A stretch of DNA of 64,000 nt, from assembly GCA_963707065.1 (NCBI GenBank), contig CAVPPJ010000020.1, forward strand, positions 1-64,000. The letters are read 5' to 3'. Below, one piece after another: positions 19,178-27,709 of this stretch. Made by a program: the position numbers and the translations under genes. The first letter of the stretch is position 1; every line of letters begins with the position of its first letter. The stretch is from Palsa-506 sp963707065 (GTDB lineage: Bacteria > Actinomycetota > Actinomycetes > Streptosporangiales > Streptosporangiaceae). The notes beneath the pieces were generated by a model that worked only from the letters and a program-made list of their open reading frames with translations, did no database searches and was not told where the DNA came from.

Positions 19178-19837
19178 GTGACCGACCAGCCCGAGCCCCG
19201 CGGTGCCGGGGCGCCCGACGAGCCGGCCCGGCGCATTCGCGTGCTCCTCGCCGAAGACCAGGCCATGATCCGTCAGGCGCTGGCCGCCCTGCTGTCCTTC
19301 GAGGACGACATTGAGGTTGTCGCCCAGGTCGGCAGGGGTGACGAGGTCGTTTCCGCGGCCGCAAGGCACGATGCCGAGGTGGCGCTGCTCGACATCGAGA
19401 TGCCCGGCATGGACGGCCTGACCGCGGCGGCCGAACTGCACCGCGCGCAGCCGGAAGTGAAGATCGTGATCCTGACCACCTTCGGGCGGCCCGGCTTCCT
19501 GCGCCGGGCGATGGAATCGGGCGTGTCCGCGTTCCTGGTCAAGGACTCGCCGGCGGACAAGCTGGCCAAGACGGTGCGCCGGGTGCTGGCCGGCGAACGT
19601 GTCATCGACCCGGACCTGGCCGCCGCTGCGCTGTCCGAAGGAGTCAACCCGCTGACCCAGCGGGAGCGCGATGTGCTGACGGCCTCAGCCGACGGCACGC
19701 TCATCTCGGAGATCGCGGCAACGCTCTACCTGTCCGAGGGGACGGTGCGAAATTACCTGTCGGCCTGCATCCAGAAGACCGGCGCGCGCAATCGCGCCGA
19801 AGCCCTGCGGATCGCCGAGGAACGCGGCTGGCTTTAG
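19178..19837 (+). CDS. NarL/LuxR-type response regulator
   Basis: A 219-residue response regulator. The receiver domain (residues about 20-135) has the acidic pair AEDQ, the phospho-acceptor Asp in VALLDIEMPGMDGL and the conserved Lys in AFLVKDSPADKL. The LuxR-type helix-turn-helix is at the C-terminus (LTQRERDVLTASADGTLISE, then LSEGTVRNYLSACIQKTG). The GTG at 19178 is chosen because sequence upstream of it is tandem repeat. It is the partner of the kinase at 17482 and probably regulates the ABC genes at 15643-17378. Confidence 0.88.
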   Translation: MTDQPEPRGAGAPDEPARRIRVLLAEDQAMIRQALAALLSFEDDIEVVAQVGRGDEVVSAAARHDAEVALLDIEMPGMDGLTAAAELHRAQPEVKIVILTTFGRPGFLRRAMESGVSAFLVKDSPADKLAKTVRRVLAGERVIDPDLAAAALSEGVNPLTQRERDVLTASADGTLISEIAATLYLSEGTVRNYLSACIQKTGARNRAEALRIAEERGWL

Positions 19838-19994
19838 CTGTGGGAGCGGCTGGCTAAAGCCCAAGGCCGTGAAGTTAAGGGCTGATGGGCGGGGTCAAGG
19901 GTGCAGGCTGGTAGGCAGGCCGGCTTGAGTCACACGTCGAGCCGGCGGATTGGAGCGTCTGGCAGGTGGCTGCGCTGCCGGGCCTGTCAGTTGG

Positions 19995-20879
19995 TCATGG
20001 TGACTGTTCGTCGCGCTGTGTCTGGCCGGATGGGCGGGCGGTAGCGGCGAGGCACTCCGCGAAGCGGCCGGGGTGTGCGATGTGCGGGAAGTGGCCGCTT
20101 CCTGGCCAGACGATGATGGCCGCTTGCGGAAGCGTCTTGCTCAGCCACTTCTCGTACTCGGGTTCTAGGTCGGCACCGGCCACGACGAGATACGGCACTC
20201 CGGCGCTTCGCACTGCTCCGAGCGTCGCAGCGGCGAAGTCGGTGACCTCGCTGACGGGCCGGTCGAGGAGTTCGCGCCAGTATGCGAGGACGAGGTCTTG
20301 CCGAGGCTGGCAACTGGACCGCAGGAGCTCTTGTGCCGCCTCGGGCAGGAGCTCGATGTGCATGCTCGCGGCGAACATCTGCCAGACGGCGGGGAAGGCG
20401 GGCCCGCGGAGCTTGTCGGCGAGAGATTGCACCATGGTGGCGAAGGGGGCTACCTGCAGTGGCTGGTCGACGTTGATGATGCCACGGGTCGGGTGATTGG
20501 CGGCGTAGGCGGTCGCGATAATCGCGGCGATGGAGTGCCCGACGACGACCGGTGCTTGCAGCCCCGCCTCTTCGACAGCGCGATGGATACCGTCGGCGAG
20601 GCTTTGGATGTCGTAGGACGGCCATCCTGGGGATGCGCCGTGACCGGGCAGATCTAGCGCGAGGATCCGCCGGCCGGGGTCGATGCCGTGCAACTCGGCC
20701 AGCGAGGGCCGCCACATGCTGCGGTCGAAGGTCAGGCCGTGGAGCAGGACCAGCGGCGCCCGGTCATCGGAGTTGCCGTAGTCGTCGGCAGCCAGCCCGG
20801 CCAGGGTCCTGGTGGCCATGTCCCCTGCTGGCGTTTGCGCTGTCCCCGGTCCGGCCGCCGGCGCTCTCGTCATCTCCAT
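19995..20879 (-). CDS. Alpha/beta hydrolase
   Basis: A 294-residue hydrolase. The oxyanion region PLVLLHGLTFDRSMW, the nucleophile elbow VVVGHSIAAIIATAYA (Ser in GHSIA), a likely acid in LVVAGADLEPEYEKW and the His in GSGHFPHIAHPGRFAE make a complete catalytic set. The start at 20879 is the first ATG downstream of the divergent promoter; further upstream the frame would run through the tetR gene. MATRTLAGL, about 20 codons later, is an alternative start. It is divergent from the TetR gene at 20955 and probably its target. The substrate is unknown; family members act on esters, lactones or epoxides. Confidence 0.85.
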   Translation of the reverse strand: MEMTRAPAAGPGTAQTPAGDMATRTLAGLAADDYGNSDDRAPLVLLHGLTFDRSMWRPSLAELHGIDPGRRILALDLPGHGASPGWPSYDIQSLADGIHRAVEEAGLQAPVVVGHSIAAIIATAYAANHPTRGIINVDQPLQVAPFATMVQSLADKLRGPAFPAVWQMFAASMHIELLPEAAQELLRSSCQPRQDLVLAYWRELLDRPVSEVTDFAAATLGAVRSAGVPYLVVAGADLEPEYEKWLSKTLPQAAIIVWPGSGHFPHIAHPGRFAECLAATARPSGQTQRDEQSP

Positions 20880-20916
20880 GATGTTCCCGTCTTCTTGCTG
20901 AGGAGCACTGTTACGA

Positions 20917-20930
20917 TACGTTGTAACGTA
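20917..20930. promoter_or_regulatory. Candidate operator for the second TetR regulator
   Basis: TACGTTGTAACGTA is an inverted repeat with six-base arms (TACGTT/AACGTA) around GT, in the 75-bp gap between the divergent hydrolase and tetR genes. A broader imperfect repeat GTTAC...GTAAC overlaps it (20910-20927). The sequence differs from the GACTGAACGTTCAGTC motif, so it fits a different repressor. Confidence 0.6.
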
Positions 20931-20954
20931 ACGACGTTGCGATAAGGTGTCAAG

Positions 20955-21578
20955 ATGGGAAGGCCGAGGGAACACAACCAGGCAACCGCCGCCGCGCTGC
21001 TCGAAGCAGCCGAGCGAACCGTTCAGGCGGCCGGCCTGGAAGGGCTGTCCGTTCGCGGGCTCGCCGATGATGTGGGAACTACCACCCGCGCCGTGTACAG
21101 CTTGTTCGGTTCCAAGGACGGTCTGCTCGTCGCCCTCGGGACCCGGGCTTTCACGATGCTCGGGGCTGCCATCGCTGAGCTGCCGGCCACAGCTGATCCA
21201 GCTGCCGACCTCGTCGAGGCTGGCGTCGCGGTGTTCCGGCGTTTCGTTATCGGGCATCCATCACTATTCAGGATCGGCGTGCAGCAAACGGCGGGACCCG
21301 AGCTGGCAAGAGACTTCGCCCAGGCCGCGGCGCAGGCATTCGCCGGCCTTGAGACGAGGGTGACACGCGTCAAGGTCGCCGGCCTGCTCGGCAGTCGCTC
21401 GGTACGAGAGGCCGCCTGCCAGTTTCATGCGCTCTGCGAGGGACTCGCAGCGGTGGAACTGCGCGGACTGATGACGCCCGGCGAGGAAGTGCGGATCTGG
21501 CGTGACGCCCTCACCGCACTCGTCGCCGGCTTCGCGATTGCGGGGGGGTCAAGCCGTCACGCTGCGACGATGCAATAA
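20955..21578 (+). CDS. TetR-family regulator
   Basis: A 207-residue TetR protein. The N-terminal DNA-binding domain is clear: GLEGLSVRGLADDVGTTTRA followed by VYSLFGSKDGLLVALG. The C-terminal domain has the layout of the WHG-type group (FVIGHPSLFRIGV). It is divergent from the alpha/beta hydrolase, and the palindrome TACGTTGTAACGTA lies between them, so it probably represses the hydrolase and itself. The ATG at 20955 has only a weak upstream purine stretch. Ligand unknown. Confidence 0.85.
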   Translation: MGRPREHNQATAAALLEAAERTVQAAGLEGLSVRGLADDVGTTTRAVYSLFGSKDGLLVALGTRAFTMLGAAIAELPATADPAADLVEAGVAVFRRFVIGHPSLFRIGVQQTAGPELARDFAQAAAQAFAGLETRVTRVKVAGLLGSRSVREAACQFHALCEGLAAVELRGLMTPGEEVRIWRDALTALVAGFAIAGGSSRHAATMQ

Positions 21579-21580
21579 CG

Positions 21581-21592
21581 CCCCCCGGGGGG
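21581..21592. terminator. GC hairpin after tetR
   Basis: CCCCCCGGGGGG sits three bases after the tetR stop. It is a perfect inverted repeat but has no loop and no T-run, so it is at best a weak terminator. Confidence 0.2.
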
Positions 21593-21714
21593 TCCGCCCG
21601 ATAGCGATGCGCCAACGCGATAGAAGAAACTATCTGCACGCCCAGGCCTCTAGCGGGGTTTCCCGGCGGCTGGCCTTAGCTGCCGCAGGGTGCGGGCAGT
21701 CGGTGCTGGCTGCG

Positions 21715-22557
21715 CTAACGGACGGGGCCGCCGATCAGGCTGCCCACGGCGTAGGTCACCCCGATTGCGACCCCGCCCAGGGCGAGCTGGCGAAGGCCCG
21801 AGCGCAGCAGCGACCGGCCCGTCAGCCGTCCCACCACCATCCCGCCGACGATCAGCGCCACCGCCGTGATCCCCAGGGTCCAGGCCAGCGTGGCCCGGCC
21901 GACCAGGTAGGGCAGCAGCGGCACCAGTGCCCCGGCGGAGAACGCGATCAGCGACGAGACGCCGGCCACCACCGCGGAGGGCAGCTCATCCGGGTCGACA
22001 CCGAGTTCCTCGCGGGTATGCACGCGCAGCGCGGTGTCCGGATCCCGGGACACTGCGGCAGCCATCCGCGCCGCGGTCTCCGGGTCGGCGCCGTAGCCGC
22101 AGAAGGTATCGGCCAGCTCGGCCTGCTCGGCGGCCGGGAACCGGGCAAGCATCCGGCGCTCGACGGCGACTTCGGCGTGCACCAGCTCGTTCTGATTGGT
22201 CACCGACACGTACTCCCCGGTACCCATCGAGAATGCCCCGGCCACCAGCGCGGCAACGCCGGTCAGCACGACCATGTGGGCCGATGCCCCGCCCCCGCCG
22301 AGCCCGGCTATCAGCGAGGCGTTGGTGACCAGGCCGTCGACCGCCCCGAACACCGTAGGCCGCAGCCAGCCGCCCGACACGTCGCGATGACGATGCGACC
22401 ACCCGGCCGCGAGCGCCGCCGGGCCCACCGCCTGATTCGGCTCCCGTCTCTCCTCGCCAGCCACCTGCCCGATTATCCCATTGCCGCCGGGGACCGGCGG
22501 CCGGCCAGGCCGGCATCTTCGCCCGCGGAGCGTCTTCGCCGCGTGGAGCTTCTTCAT
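21715..22557 (-). CDS. VIT1/CCC1-family membrane transporter
   Basis: A 280-residue member of the vacuolar iron transporter-like family, which moves Fe2+ or Mn2+. The family start is visible as DVSGGWLRPTVFGAVDGLVT, then a membrane segment ending GAFSMGTGEYVSVTNQNEL. A cytosolic helical region of about 90 residues with acidic residues (AEVAVERRMLARFPAAEQAE) leads to two or three C-terminal membrane segments. The ATG at 22557 overlaps the stop of the preceding gene (ATGA), which supports this start although the first 50 residues are poorly conserved-looking; GTG at 22464 is an alternative. Confidence 0.8.
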   Translation of the reverse strand: MKKLHAAKTLRGRRCRPGRPPVPGGNGIIGQVAGEERREPNQAVGPAALAAGWSHRHRDVSGGWLRPTVFGAVDGLVTNASLIAGLGGGGASAHMVVLTGVAALVAGAFSMGTGEYVSVTNQNELVHAEVAVERRMLARFPAAEQAELADTFCGYGADPETAARMAAAVSRDPDTALRVHTREELGVDPDELPSAVVAGVSSLIAFSAGALVPLLPYLVGRATLAWTLGITAVALIVGGMVVGRLTGRSLLRSGLRQLALGGVAIGVTYAVGSLIGGPVR

Positions 22558-23003
22558 TGCCGAGGCGGCGAACCCATCGCATCGATGAGTCTTTTCAGTT
22601 CCCGGTCCTGGGTGAGCAGGTGTTCCTGAATCTGCAGGGCCTCGTGCAGGACCGCCTCGGCGTCCTGGAAGGTGTTCTCCGCCCGCTCGTCAGACGCCGC
22701 GGCCTGCACGTTCTGGCCCACGATGATGATCGACAGCAGCACCAGCTGAAGGAACGTCTGCGCGATCCACTGCACGATGCCGCCGAGCCCGTTGTGGATG
22801 GCGGACGGCAGGCCGAACAGGGTGATGGCCGCGAAGATGTACGCGCACCACATGGAGCCGACGGCGGCGGTGATCTTCAGGGCGAAGGCAGTGTTGAAAC
22901 GGGCGACCGGGCTGTCCCGGGAGAACTGGTCAGCCACCTTCACCGGGCGTGCCGCCTTCCGGTGCAGGATGTGCGGGTGCGGAACGTGCCGGTAGGAACT
23001 CAT
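22554..23003 (-). CDS. Small membrane protein (DUF1003-like)
   Basis: A 149-residue protein with two membrane segments (ITAAVGSMWCAYIFAAITLF and IAQTFLQLVLLSIIIVGQNV) followed by a soluble helical tail (AENTFQDAEAVLHEALQIQE). The pattern of two helices followed by VGQNVQAAASDERAE resembles DUF1003-type membrane proteins. The ATG at 23003 follows GGAG at good spacing and is preferred over 23036. The four-base overlap with the VIT-type gene suggests joint function, perhaps in metal handling, but this is only inferred. Confidence 0.7.
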   Translation of the reverse strand: MSSYRHVPHPHILHRKAARPVKVADQFSRDSPVARFNTAFALKITAAVGSMWCAYIFAAITLFGLPSAIHNGLGGIVQWIAQTFLQLVLLSIIIVGQNVQAAASDERAENTFQDAEAVLHEALQIQEHLLTQDRELKRLIDAMGSPPRQ

Positions 23004-23043
23004 GCGGTCTCCATGTGTAGTTGCGGAACTGGCCACCAGCCCG

Positions 23044-24660
23044 CTAGGCCCACGGCCGGCGGCGCCAGCGGCCGGCCCGGCGGTCGGCCATGATCTGGCG
23101 TACTACGTTGCGGCCGGGAATCCCGGTGACCCCGCCGCCGCCGTGCGTGCCCGACCCTGCCTGGTACAGGCCGCGGACCGGGGTGCGCAGGTCGGCGTAG
23201 CCGGCCGCGGGCCTGGCGTGGAACATCTGGCCGAGGCTCAGCTCGCCGTGGAAGATGTTGCCGCCGACCAGCCCGTACTCCTCCTGCATCTGGTGCGGGC
23301 CGATCACCTGCCGGTGCAGCACGGAGTCGGTGAAGCCGGGGGCGATGGCTTCCATCCGCGCGATCACCCGGTCGGCGTAGGCGGCAAGCGCGGCACCATC
23401 CGGCTTGTCGGCGTAGCCGTGCGGCACCCACTGGGTGAACATCGACATGACGTGCTGGCCGGCCGGGGCGAGCGAGTCATCTACCGCGCTGGGGATGCAG
23501 ATGTCGGCGAACGGCAGCGACGACGGCCGGCCGGCGACCGCCTCCTGGAAGGCGTTCTCGATGTCGTCGAGGCTCTCCGCCAGCACGATCGTCCCGCCGT
23601 AGACCTGCGGGTCCGGATCGGGGTGGCTGGCGAACACCGGCAGCCTGCCCAGCGCCAGGTTGATCTTCACCGTGCCGCTGCGGGTCTGCCAGCCGCGGAT
23701 GTCGGCCAGGAAGTCGGCGGGCAGCACCGCCGGGTCGAGCAGCCGCAGGAACGATATCTGCGGGTGCGCCGTGGTGACCACGATGGCGGCGTCCACCTCC
23801 TCGCCGCTGGCCAGCGTCACCCCGGTCGCGCGGCCGCCGCTGACCCGGATCCGGGCGACGGCCGCCCCGGTACGGATCTCTGCGCCGAACGAGCGCGCCG
23901 CAGCGGCCAGCGCGTTGCTGACGCCGCCCATCCCGCCGCGCGGGAACCCCCACGCGCCCGCCTGCCCGTCGACGTCGCCGATGTGATGGTGCAGCATCAC
24001 GTAGGCCGTGCCGTTGGACCGGGGCCCGGCCCAGGTGCCGATCACGCCGGAGACGGCCAGCAGCCCGCGCAGGGCGTCGCTCTCGAAGTAGCCCTCGACC
24101 AGGTCCGCGACGCTGCCGGTGAGCAGCCGGGTGACGTCGACCGCGCCCCGGGTGTCGAGCTTGCGCAAGTGCCGCAGCAGCAGCCCCTGGCGCAGCAGAT
24201 CCTGCGGCCGCCGGGACCCGAGCCGCGGCGGGATCTCCCCCAGCATCGGCCCGAGGATCGCGCCGAGGCCGGCCAGGTGCGCCTCGTACCGGTAGTAGGC
24301 GACGGCGTCCCGCGCGGAGAATTTCGCGATCTCGTCGCTGCGCTCCGCCGGGTCGTGCGGCAGCCGCAGGTACCGGCCGTCCGCGCGCGGAGCGAAATAA
24401 GGGCCTTGCGGGAAAACGTGGTAACCGTGGCTGGCCAGCCGCAGATCGCGAACCAGGCCCGGGGGCAGCAGGGAGACCACGTACGACAGGGACGTCACCG
24501 TGTAACCGGGCCCGAAGGGGTGCTCGCTGACCGCGGCGCCGCCGACCACGTCGCGCTGCTCGCAGACCAGCGTGTCGAGCCCGCTCCTGGCGAGGTACGC
24601 GGCCGCGACCAGGCCGTTATGCCCGCCGCCGACGATCACCACATCCCGGCTAGCCGTCAT
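23044..24660 (-). CDS. FAD-dependent oxidoreductase, paralogue of the 10103 gene
   Basis: A 538-residue flavoprotein of the same phytoene desaturase/amine oxidase type as the gene at 10103. Shared blocks include VIVGGGHNGLVAAAYLARSG, SGVIGTWAGP, GTAYVMLHHHIGDVDGQ and YGLVGGNIFHGELSL. The start at 24660 directly precedes the dinucleotide motif; the longer in-frame start at 24828 adds about 56 Arg/Pro-rich residues and is rejected. A GGGAAGGGA stretch lies upstream. No GACTGAACGTTCAGTC motif is present in its promoter, so it seems outside the TetR regulon. Confidence 0.82.
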   Translation of the reverse strand: MTASRDVVIVGGGHNGLVAAAYLARSGLDTLVCEQRDVVGGAAVSEHPFGPGYTVTSLSYVVSLLPPGLVRDLRLASHGYHVFPQGPYFAPRADGRYLRLPHDPAERSDEIAKFSARDAVAYYRYEAHLAGLGAILGPMLGEIPPRLGSRRPQDLLRQGLLLRHLRKLDTRGAVDVTRLLTGSVADLVEGYFESDALRGLLAVSGVIGTWAGPRSNGTAYVMLHHHIGDVDGQAGAWGFPRGGMGGVSNALAAAARSFGAEIRTGAAVARIRVSGGRATGVTLASGEEVDAAIVVTTAHPQISFLRLLDPAVLPADFLADIRGWQTRSGTVKINLALGRLPVFASHPDPDPQVYGGTIVLAESLDDIENAFQEAVAGRPSSLPFADICIPSAVDDSLAPAGQHVMSMFTQWVPHGYADKPDGAALAAYADRVIARMEAIAPGFTDSVLHRQVIGPHQMQEEYGLVGGNIFHGELSLGQMFHARPAAGYADLRTPVRGLYQAGSGTHGGGGVTGIPGRNVVRQIMADRRAGRWRRRPWA

Positions 24661-24872
24661 GAGCCGCGTGATCCCTTCCCGCGCGCGCATGCCGGGCGAA
24701 TCCGGCCCTGGCCGGGCGGCCTGCACGTCCTTGATCATAAGCAGACGTTCCCGACGGCAGCGCCGCCGAACCGCCGGGCACCGGGCGGTCCTCCCGGCCT
24801 TGACGAACTTCGCCCGGGAGGCTGGCATGCGTTACGTTCCTAGTGCCCTGAGATGCGCTCCCGGAGGTACGA

Positions 24873-25970
24873 ATGCGAATCGGCCGCCTGTCGGCGTCAG
24901 CACTAGTTCTCGCGGTCGGGTTCGGCATCGCGCCGGCCGGTCCGGCCGCTCTCGCGGCCGGCTACCAGCCCACGGCCGCGGGCACGGCGGCCACGACCGC
25001 GGGTACGAGCACAGTCATGGCCGCGCGTACGGCCGGGGCCGCGAGCGCAGTGCCGCTGTGCGGGTCCATGGCCGGGACCAGGCCGCACATCACGAAGGTG
25101 ATGTGGATCTTCATGGAGAACAGGTCGTACGGGAACGGGCCGGGCCAGATACCGGGTGACCCGTCGGCGAAGTACATCGGCGGCACCCTGATCCGGCATT
25201 GCGGGAGCACGTCGGACTACCACGCCATCACGCATCCCAGCTTCCCGAACTACCTGGCGGCCACTAGCGGCGGGCTGCACGGCGACGGCTCGCAGCACTC
25301 CTACAGCGTGCGCAGCATCTTCAGCCAGGTGGATCCGTCCTGGCGCAGCTACGAGGAGTTCATGCCGGTCCCCTGCGACCATGTCCCGCAGGTCGGTAAC
25401 CCGGCGACCGGGCAGTACTACGTCAACCGGCACAACCCGGCGGCCTTCTACTCGTCCGAGCCGGTCAGCGGTGACTGCACGCAGGTCGACCGCAGGCTGG
25501 GCAGCAAGAACACCGGCGCCCTGGCGCGCGCCGTCAGTGCCGGGAAGCTGCCCAGGTTCAGCTTCGTCACCCCCGGGCTCTGCGACGACATGCACCTGCT
25601 GCCGCCGGGCGTCGCGGGCTGCGCCAACCCGACGGCGAGCGGCGATGCGTGGCTGGCCACCTGGATCCCGATCATCACGGCCGGGCGGGACTACCAGAAG
25701 GGCCGGCTGGTAATCGACATCACCTGGGACGAGGGCAACGGCGGCACGCTCGGGGCGGACTGCCTGACCTCGAACGCCGCCAACTGCATCGTCCCCGACA
25801 TTGTCATCTCGCCCTACACCCGGCACAAGGTGGCGTCGCGGGACCTCTCGCACTACTCGCTGCTGAAGATGACCGAGCGGCTGCTCGGCCTGCACTTCCT
25901 CGGCCGGGCCAGGAACACGACGGTCCGCAACCTGTGCAAGCCGTTCGGCCTGTGCCCGCGGCGGCACTGA
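24873..25970 (+). CDS. Secreted phosphoesterase (phospholipase C / acid phosphatase family)
   Basis: A 365-residue exported enzyme of the phosphoesterase family that includes phospholipase C and AcpA-type acid phosphatases. It has a signal peptide (ALVLAVGFGIAPAGPAALAA) and then the family's N-terminal signature WIFMENRSYGN. Other typical blocks are THPSFPNYLAATSGG, PRFSFVTPGLCDDMH, LVIDITWDEGNG and SRDLSHYSLLKMTERLLGL. The ATG follows GGAGGT. It is divergent from the flavoprotein at 23044 and appears monocistronic. It probably scavenges phosphate from esters outside the cell. Confidence 0.85.
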   Translation: MRIGRLSASALVLAVGFGIAPAGPAALAAGYQPTAAGTAATTAGTSTVMAARTAGAASAVPLCGSMAGTRPHITKVMWIFMENRSYGNGPGQIPGDPSAKYIGGTLIRHCGSTSDYHAITHPSFPNYLAATSGGLHGDGSQHSYSVRSIFSQVDPSWRSYEEFMPVPCDHVPQVGNPATGQYYVNRHNPAAFYSSEPVSGDCTQVDRRLGSKNTGALARAVSAGKLPRFSFVTPGLCDDMHLLPPGVAGCANPTASGDAWLATWIPIITAGRDYQKGRLVIDITWDEGNGGTLGADCLTSNAANCIVPDIVISPYTRHKVASRDLSHYSLLKMTERLLGLHFLGRARNTTVRNLCKPFGLCPRRH

Positions 25971-25998
25971 CCGCGGGCGGGCGCGGCGCCAGCCGGGC

Positions 25999-26349
25999 TT
26001 AGAAGATCACGTAGACCTTGCGGATCTTCTCGTGGATCTGCCAGGTGCCGGCCCAGCCGCGCGGGAAGACGGCCGTCTGGCCCGGGCCGATGTCGCGTGC
26101 CTCGCCGCCTTCCGGGGTCACCGTCATCCGGCCGGCCACGATGTGCACGAACTCGTGCGTTTCCAGCTTCCAGTAGGACGGCCCTGGCGTGCACTCCCAC
26201 ACGCCGACCTCCTGCTCGCCGTCCTGCCAGAGGGTGTGGCCGGCGGTCTGCATCGGCTCGCCGGTCGCCTCCTCCAGCGGGCCCCAGTCCGCCAGCTCGG
26301 CGGTGGCGGCATCGGCGAGAAACGGCGTCGCGGCGGTGATGTCGGTCAT
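25999..26349 (-). CDS. Cupin-domain protein (EutQ/DUF861-like)
   Basis: A 116-residue single cupin of the ureidoglycine-aminohydrolase/EutQ-like group. The two cupin motifs are VGVWECTPGPSYWKLETHEF with VHIVAGRMTVTPEGG, then GQTAVFPRGWAGTWQIHEKI. The start at 26349 lies 20 bp after the stop of the flavoprotein at 26370 and is preceded by AGAGAGG, so the two form an operon in the TetR regulon. Such small cupins often accompany amine-oxidising flavoproteins in catabolic clusters, with unproven function. Confidence 0.8.
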   Translation of the reverse strand: MTDITAATPFLADAATAELADWGPLEEATGEPMQTAGHTLWQDGEQEVGVWECTPGPSYWKLETHEFVHIVAGRMTVTPEGGEARDIGPGQTAVFPRGWAGTWQIHEKIRKVYVIF

Positions 26350-26369
26350 GGCTTTCCTCTCTGGGTGGA

Positions 26370-27602
26370 TCAGGGAATCGTCAGCTTGCCGGGAGCGCGG
26401 GGGGCATGCTCGGGGAAGGGCAGCGCGATCGGGTCGGCGGCCAGCCGGCTGCGGCCGTCCGCGTCGAAGCGGTCGAGGCCCAGTTGCGCCGTGTCCACCA
26501 CGTCGGACCGCCCGGTCAGCGCTACATCGGCGGCGGCACGGGCCACCGCCGGCCCCCACATCATTCCGGCTCCCCCGGCGCTGGCCACGGTGGCCCCGTT
26601 ATAAATCTGATCGGTGCCGGCCGCCGGGCCGATGATCGGAAGATGGTCAGGGGTGTAGTCAATGGTTGCCGCCCAGACCTTGCGCAGCCCGAGCCCGGCG
26701 GTGACCGGGACCAGCTCGGCGAGGCGCTCGCGCATCAGCGCCAGGTAGGGCTCGTCGATGCAGCTGGCCTCGCCGGGCGGCTCGGCCGGGTTGCTCATGC
26801 CGAACAGCAGGCCGCCCTCCTCGGGGCGCCAGTACAGCCCGGCGGACAGGTCGAAGACCATCGGGAGCCGGGCGGGGCGCAGGTCAGGGTGGGCCTGGGT
26901 CACGGCGACCTGGTGCCGGACCCCGGCGGCCGGGACGCGGATCCCGGCCAGCTTGCCGACCTCGGCGAGCTCGGGGCCGCCGGTCAGCACCACGATCGGG
27001 GCGGCGATCGGGCCTGCGCTGGTCTGGACCCCGGTAACGCGGCCGGATCCGGTACGCAGGCCGGTGAAGGTAACGTGCTCGCGGACCTGCACGCCGCTGG
27101 TGGCGAGCGCCACCGCGTAGGCGGTGACATTGCGCGGCGGCGTCAGGTAGCCGTCCTCGGCGCAGAACGTGCCGCCGAGCGTGCGCCGGGGCGCCATGGT
27201 CGGGTTGAGCTCGTCGAGTTCGGCCGGCTCCAGCCAGCGGACGGCCAGCCCCTCGGCGTTCTGCATGGTCATCCGCTTGCGGGCGGCGGCGACGTCTGCC
27301 GGGGTGAAGCAGGGCAGCAGGTATCCCTGCTGGGTGAAACCGGAGTCGATGCCCAGCTCGTCGTGCTGGCGCAGGTAGAACTTGCGGGACCACTCGCCGA
27401 GCCGGACCGCCCAGGACGTGCCGCCCTGCGTCCGGACGATGCCGGCCGCGCGGCTGCTGGCGCCCTGGCCGAGGGTGCGCTTCTCCAGCAGGACGACGCG
27501 GGCCAGGCCGCTGCGGCGGAGGAAATAGGCACACCACGCGCCCACCGTCCCGCCGCCGACGACGACGGCATCCGCGGTGTCCGGGTGGCCAGCTGAGAGC
27601 AT
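26370..27602 (-). CDS. FAD-dependent amine oxidoreductase (DadA / sarcosine oxidase beta-like)
   Basis: A 410-residue flavoprotein of the DAO superfamily. The N-terminal FAD motif is ADAVVVGGGTVGAWCAYFL, then RTLGQGASSRAAGIVRTQGG. The C-terminal family block is ATIDYTPDHLPIIGPAAG followed by ASAGGAGMMWGPAVARAAAD, as in sarcosine/dimethylglycine-oxidising enzymes and D-amino acid dehydrogenases. I start at 27602; the longer form from 27644 would place the palindrome 27627-27642 inside the coding region. It is divergent from the acyl-CoA dehydrogenase and co-transcribed with the cupin. With the Rieske gene nearby, oxidation of a secondary or N-methyl amine is the best guess. Confidence 0.82.
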   Translation of the reverse strand: MLSAGHPDTADAVVVGGGTVGAWCAYFLRRSGLARVVLLEKRTLGQGASSRAAGIVRTQGGTSWAVRLGEWSRKFYLRQHDELGIDSGFTQQGYLLPCFTPADVAAARKRMTMQNAEGLAVRWLEPAELDELNPTMAPRRTLGGTFCAEDGYLTPPRNVTAYAVALATSGVQVREHVTFTGLRTGSGRVTGVQTSAGPIAAPIVVLTGGPELAEVGKLAGIRVPAAGVRHQVAVTQAHPDLRPARLPMVFDLSAGLYWRPEEGGLLFGMSNPAEPPGEASCIDEPYLALMRERLAELVPVTAGLGLRKVWAATIDYTPDHLPIIGPAAGTDQIYNGATVASAGGAGMMWGPAVARAAADVALTGRSDVVDTAQLGLDRFDADGRSRLAADPIALPFPEHAPRAPGKLTIP

Positions 27603-27626
27603 TGGCACGCTGTCGATGCTGACATA

Positions 27627-27642
27627 GACTGAACGTTCAGTC
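27627..27642. promoter_or_regulatory. TetR-type operator, copy 3 (perfect palindrome)
   Basis: GACTGAACGTTCAGTC, identical to copy 2, lies between the divergent flavoprotein (start 27602) and acyl-CoA dehydrogenase (start 27710). It can serve both promoters. If the flavoprotein starts at 27644 the site overlaps its first codons. Confidence 0.8.
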
Positions 27643-27709
27643 AAGAATGGTGAAGGCCCGGCTGGCGGGCCAGGAGGCTACGGCTGCGAGCCGGCCACAA
27701 GGGAGTGCC

